A stretch of DNA of 8,316 bases. Source: Campylobacteraceae bacterium (GTDB lineage Bacteria; Campylobacterota; Campylobacteria; Campylobacterales; Sulfurospirillaceae). Both the position numbers and the translations under genes were made by a program. Below, piece after piece: positions 5,471 to 8,316 of this stretch. How positions within the stretch are numbered: the first letter of the stretch is position 1; the number at the start of each line of letters is the position of its first letter. The notes under the pieces are model-generated. The model saw nothing but the letters and a program-made list of their open reading frames with translations, searched no databases and was not told the origin of the DNA. The DNA lies in NCBI GenBank assembly GCA_019162915.1, contig JAFLKZ010000022.1, positions 13,376-21,691 of the forward strand, read 5' to 3'.

Positions 5471-6328
5471 TTGCAACAGAAAATTCAACAAGCTCAAATA
5501 TTGATGGACGCGCTTCCTTACATCAAACTCTTTAATAAAAAAACAATTGTTATCAAATATGGCGGTGCCGCCCAAATAAACCCGCAACTCAAAGAAAAAT
5601 TCGCTCAAGATATCGTTTTGCTTTATCTTGTAGGCATCAAACCTATCATCGTCCATGGTGGCGGTAAAAAAATAAATATGCTTCTTGATAAATTGGAAGT
5701 TAAAAGTAACTTTATCGATGGACTAAGAGTCACGGATGACCAAGTAATGGAAGTAGTTGAAATGGTCTTAAGTGGGAGTATTAACAAAGAAATTACCACA
5801 CTGCTCAATCATCACGGAGCAAAAGCCATTGGTATTTCAGGGAAAGATGCAAATTTTATCCGCGCAAAACCTATGGATGATGGAAAGTATGGACTCGTAG
5901 GAGACATCACCAACATCGATAAAAAAGTCATTAAAAATCTCATCAAAGAAAAATTCATACCTGTTATTGCCCCTATTGCAGCGGGAGATAACACCGAACA
6001 CCCAGGATACAACATTAATGCTGATTTGGCAGCTAGCAAGATAGCCGTTGCGCTCAAAGCAAAAAAAATTATCTTTCTGACCGATACAAAAGGTGTATTA
6101 GACAAAGACGGTAATCTGATCTCTAGTTTGGATAAAACCAAGATAAAAGCCCTCAAAAAAGATGGTACGATTACTGGTGGGATGATTCCAAAGCTTGATG
6201 CGTGTTTGGAAACTATTAGAAATGGTGTTGAGTGTGCACACATTATCGATGGAAGAATCGAACACTCTCTTTTACTAGAACTCTTTACCAAAGATGGTAT
6301 TGGAACCATTATTAAAAATATAGATTAA
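5471..6328 (+). CDS. argB: N-acetylglutamate kinase
   Basis: ArgB phosphorylates N-acetyl-L-glutamate with ATP, the second step of arginine synthesis, in the cytoplasm. The 285 residues carry the amino-acid-kinase motifs in order: IKYGG at 28-32, VHGGGKKI at 61-68, GLRVTDD at 84-90, the substrate loop NINADLAASK at 181-190, FLTDTKGVLD at 202-211, GGMIPKLDA at 236-244, and DGRIEHSLLLELFTKDGIGT around 260-279. The N-terminal stretch before the first strand (residues 1-22, with ALPYIK) matches the extra helix found in hexameric, arginine-inhibited forms, which suggests feedback control. The start codon is TTG. It lies 36 bases after lpxK and 51 before thrC. In C. jejuni, as I recall, lpxK and thrC are adjacent and argB is elsewhere, so argB looks inserted into the operon here. 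Confidence 0.96.
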   Translation: MQQKIQQAQILMDALPYIKLFNKKTIVIKYGGAAQINPQLKEKFAQDIVLLYLVGIKPIIVHGGGKKINMLLDKLEVKSNFIDGLRVTDDQVMEVVEMVLSGSINKEITTLLNHHGAKAIGISGKDANFIRAKPMDDGKYGLVGDITNIDKKVIKNLIKEKFIPVIAPIAAGDNTEHPGYNINADLAASKIAVALKAKKIIFLTDTKGVLDKDGNLISSLDKTKIKALKKDGTITGGMIPKLDACLETIRNGVECAHIIDGRIEHSLLLELFTKDGIGTIIKNID

Positions 6329-6335
6329 CCTAGTC

Positions 6336-6351
6336 AAAAGCTTTGCTTTTT
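6336..6351 (+). terminator. Weak hairpin with T-run between argB and thrC
   Basis: AAAAGC (6336-6341), a TTT loop and GCTTTT (6345-6350) can pair over six base pairs, with one further T at 6351. Only two pairs are G-C, so it is a poor terminator. At most it might lower read-through or protect an mRNA end in the otherwise continuous operon. It may equally be chance. Confidence 0.2.
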
Positions 6352-6369
6352 GGCGTTTAAAATGATAAT

Positions 6370-6374
6370 AAGGA
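6370..6374 (+). promoter_or_regulatory. Ribosome binding site fixing the thrC start
   Basis: AAGGA lies five bases before ATG at 6380. The longer in-frame openings (TTG at 6350, ATG at 6362) lack such a site and add residues not expected in threonine synthases, which begin just before the short FIETRGND-like segment. Confidence 0.75.
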
Positions 6375-6379
6375 AATAC

Positions 6380-7861
6380 ATGTTTATAGAAACACGAGGC
6401 AATGATAGTATCAAACCACAAAGAGCACCCTTTTCCTACGCAATATTAAACCCTAGTGCTAGTTTTGGTGGACTCTATGTCCCTGAAACTTTACCACATA
6501 TTGATAGTACTTTTTTAGAAAAAACTACTCATAAAAGTTATAAAGAACTCACTATCGATATACTCAAAATGTTTAAAATTGATATTGAAGAGGATGTACT
6601 TGAAAAAGCAGTCTCTTTATATGACCGTTTTGATAACGCCAATGACCCAGCACCCCTAGTACAAATCAAAGAAGACTTGTTCGTCAATGAACTCTTTCAT
6701 GGCCCAACACGTGCCTTTAAGGACATGGCATTGCAACCTTTTGGTCATATCCTTTCTCATCTTGCTAAAAAGAAACAAGAAGATTACCTCATTTTAGCAG
6801 CAACGAGTGGAGATACAGGTCCAGCAACACTTGACACGTTTGCCAATAAAGAAAATATCAGAGTCGTTTGCCTTTATCCAGATGGGGGAACAAGTGATGT
6901 TCAACGCTTACAAATGACCACACAAACAAGCCCTAATCTTAAAATTATCGGCATACATGGTAACTTTGATGATGCCCAAAATGCACTTAAAACACTTCTT
7001 GCATCAAAAAGTTTCAATGAAGAACTCACCAAATTAGATATTAAGCTCAGTGCTGCAAATTCGGTCAATTTTGGACGTATTATCTTTCAAATTATCTACC
7101 ATATCCACGCCTATATTGCACTTTTAAAACAAAACAAAGTTGAGATTGGGAAGCCTTTTTATACAATCGTTCCTAGTGGAAATTTTGGTAATGCACTGGG
7201 TGCTTATTACGCTAAAAAAATGGGCTTACCGATAGAGAAGATTTTAATTGCATCTAATATTAACAATATTCTCACAGACCTTATTAACACAGGTATTTAT
7301 GACTTAAGAGAGCGAAAATTGCTTCAAACAACTTCGCCTGCGATGGACATTCTTATTTCCTCTAATGTGGAGAGAGTCTTGTATGATAAATTTGGTTCAA
7401 AAAGAACAAAAGAGCTTATGGACGCGCTTAGAGATGAGAAAATCTATCAACTCACTCCTTTAGAACTAGCCAGTTTAAGAGAAGATTTTGATGCTGTTTC
7501 TTGTGATGATGACTTTGCCAAACATACTATTGCCTCTTTTGCTAAAGAAAATTATGTGATGGATCCCCACACGGCGACTTGTCTTAAAGCCTATGAACTC
7601 CTCAAAAAGAAAAATATCCCTTGTGTGTTATGTTCTACTGCAGAATGGACAAAATTTGCACCTACAATGTTTAATGCTATTCAAAATGATACCGTTAAAT
7701 ATAGCGATAAAGAAGCCCTCGATGGATTTAGTAAAGCTTTACATGTAAAGATCCCAGAATGTATCGATGCTCTTTTTTCACAGCCTATTATCCACGATAA
7801 AGTGGTTGATAAAGCACACATTGAAGCGGAAATATTTGCATTTTTAGAAGCAAAGTCGTGA
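6380..7861 (+). CDS. thrC: Threonine synthase
   Basis: ThrC converts O-phospho-L-homoserine to threonine with pyridoxal phosphate, the last step of threonine synthesis, in the cytoplasm. The 493 residues match the long (class with E. coli and yeast-like length) form. The PLP lysine is Lys114 in HGPTRAFKDMALQ (107-119). Other motifs are AATSGDTGPAT at 140-150, ANSVNFGRI at 226-234, the phosphate-binding PSGNFGNALGAYYAKKMGLP at 265-284, TSPAMDI at 318-324 and DPHTAT at 395-400. The N-terminus contains the SYAILNPSASFGGLYVPE pattern at 19-36, typical of the family. No active-site residue appears changed. The last codons overlap kdsB by 4 bases (GTGA), so the two are probably translated together. 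Confidence 0.96.
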   Translation: MFIETRGNDSIKPQRAPFSYAILNPSASFGGLYVPETLPHIDSTFLEKTTHKSYKELTIDILKMFKIDIEEDVLEKAVSLYDRFDNANDPAPLVQIKEDLFVNELFHGPTRAFKDMALQPFGHILSHLAKKKQEDYLILAATSGDTGPATLDTFANKENIRVVCLYPDGGTSDVQRLQMTTQTSPNLKIIGIHGNFDDAQNALKTLLASKSFNEELTKLDIKLSAANSVNFGRIIFQIIYHIHAYIALLKQNKVEIGKPFYTIVPSGNFGNALGAYYAKKMGLPIEKILIASNINNILTDLINTGIYDLRERKLLQTTSPAMDILISSNVERVLYDKFGSKRTKELMDALRDEKIYQLTPLELASLREDFDAVSCDDDFAKHTIASFAKENYVMDPHTATCLKAYELLKKKNIPCVLCSTAEWTKFAPTMFNAIQNDTVKYSDKEALDGFSKALHVKIPECIDALFSQPIIHDKVVDKAHIEAEIFAFLEAKS

Positions 7862-8316
7862 TTATTATTCCGGCAAGGATTTCTTCTACACGATTTCCAA
7901 ATAAAGTTTTGGTGGATATCAATGGTTTTCCTATGGTTATTGCAACTGCAAAAAGAGTTCAAAACCTTGATGATGTAGCTATTGCAACAGATTCTAAAGA
8001 AGTAGCAAGCATTGCTCATGATTATGGCTTTAAAGCTATTTTGACAGGTGAACATCACCAAAGTGGAACGGATCGCATCAATGAAGCCGCCACGCACTTA
8101 AATCTTCATGATGATGAGGTCATTGTCAATGTTCAAGCGGATGAACCTTTTATCGAAGAAGCTGTCGTTCAAAGTGTGATTGAGCGAGCTAAAAGTGCTG
8201 ATGTCCTAATAACAAGCTGTTGTAAAAAAATAGACCTCTTACATGTAAAAGACCCCAACCTTGTCAAAGTCATTCTTGATGCCAATGGCAATGCTATTTA
8301 TTTTTCAAGAAGTGAT
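7858..8316 (+). CDS. kdsB: 3-deoxy-manno-octulosonate cytidylyltransferase, C-terminus cut by window
   Basis: KdsB joins CTP and Kdo to give CMP-Kdo, the donor for the inner core sugar added to lipid A. The window holds the first 153 codons of a protein usually near 240-250. The nucleotide-binding signature IIIPARISSTRFPNKVL covers residues 2-18. SGTDRINEA at 69-77 is the Kdo/CTP loop, and VNVQADEPF at 90-98 is the metal-binding segment (Ala94 where many relatives have Gly). VKVILDANGNAIYFSRS near the window end is the start of the FSR..IP region. The start is GTG overlapping the thrC stop. No ribosome site is close, in keeping with translational coupling. Together with lpxK it ties this operon to lipopolysaccharide inner-core synthesis. 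Confidence 0.95.
   Translation, partial: MIIIPARISSTRFPNKVLVDINGFPMVIATAKRVQNLDDVAIATDSKEVASIAHDYGFKAILTGEHHQSGTDRINEAATHLNLHDDEVIVNVQADEPFIEEAVVQSVIERAKSADVLITSCCKKIDLLHVKDPNLVKVILDANGNAIYFSRSD

Noticed and set aside
5561..5572. GC-rich palindrome GGCGGTGCCGCC
   Set aside because: It encodes the invariant KYGGAA segment of ArgB, so coding constraint explains it; no T-run follows.
5812..6309. 165-codon open frame on the minus strand inside argB
   Set aside because: It lies wholly antisense to a fully conserved argB, has no ribosome site and shows no family motif; it is a shadow of the real gene.
6350..6379. Longer thrC start at TTG 6350
   Set aside because: The AAGGA site before ATG 6380 and the family N-terminus both favour 6380.
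7681..8097. 138-codon open frame on the minus strand across the thrC/kdsB border
   Set aside because: Both genes it opposes have complete motif sets, and the translation is a low-information Ser/Cys-rich string typical of antisense frames.
1..8316. CRISPR arrays, transposases, phage genes, tRNA or rRNA genes, toxin-antitoxin or other defence modules
   Set aside because: I looked for repeated units, integrase/transposase motifs and clover-leaf patterns and found none; apart from the points reported this is an ordinary core-genome region.

Overview
The window looks like chromosomal DNA from a member of the Campylobacterota (Epsilonproteobacteria), plausibly Sulfurospirillum or a relative. This rests on AT-rich coding DNA, short intergenic gaps, frequent GTG/TTG starts with clear Shine-Dalgarno sites, and gene order. 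As recalled from Campylobacter jejuni, two separate neighbourhoods appear joined here: a peptidase / small lipoprotein / cmoB / hotdog-protein block (Cj0980 to Cj0976 region) and a metallo-hydrolase / nadE / lpxK / thrC / kdsB block (Cj0809 to Cj0813 region). The genus is an inference; no database was consulted.

Left part (1-1874): a partial M20-type dipeptidase gene reads leftwards off the edge. It diverges from a small probable lipoprotein gene across a 46-base gap containing one shared, palindromic -10 element. The lipoprotein gene is followed after 3 bases by cmoB, which makes the carboxymethyl group of wobble uridine-34 (cmo5U) in tRNA. Next is a hotdog-fold (thioesterase-like) gene of the Cj0977 kind. 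It has a good ribosome site and a plausible sigma-28 promoter, but its frame is broken: the middle of the fold is missing and the C-terminal half continues in another frame. I call it a pseudogene.

Middle (1869-2595): a single-domain glyoxalase-II-like metallo-hydrolase gene runs leftwards and meets the pseudogene tail to tail with a 6-base overlap. It diverges from nadE across a gap with a promoter for each direction.

Right part (2596-8316): a tight six-gene set, probably one operon, reads rightwards: nadE (NAD synthesis), a DegT/DnrJ/EryC1/StrS-family protein, lpxK (lipid A 4'-kinase), argB (arginine synthesis), thrC (threonine synthesis) and kdsB (CMP-Kdo synthesis, cut by the window end). 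Overlaps of 8 bases (degT-like/lpxK) and 4 bases (thrC/kdsB) suggest translational coupling. lpxK and kdsB both serve the lipid A-Kdo core of lipopolysaccharide; nadE, argB and thrC are unrelated housekeeping biosynthesis.

The most notable observation is that the DegT-family protein has Ser184 where the family carries its PLP-binding lysine, in an otherwise intact full-length gene inside this operon. It is therefore unlikely to be an ordinary aminotransferase. There is no CRISPR array, mobile element, tRNA, rRNA or recognisable defence system, and no gene-free stretch longer than 300 bases.
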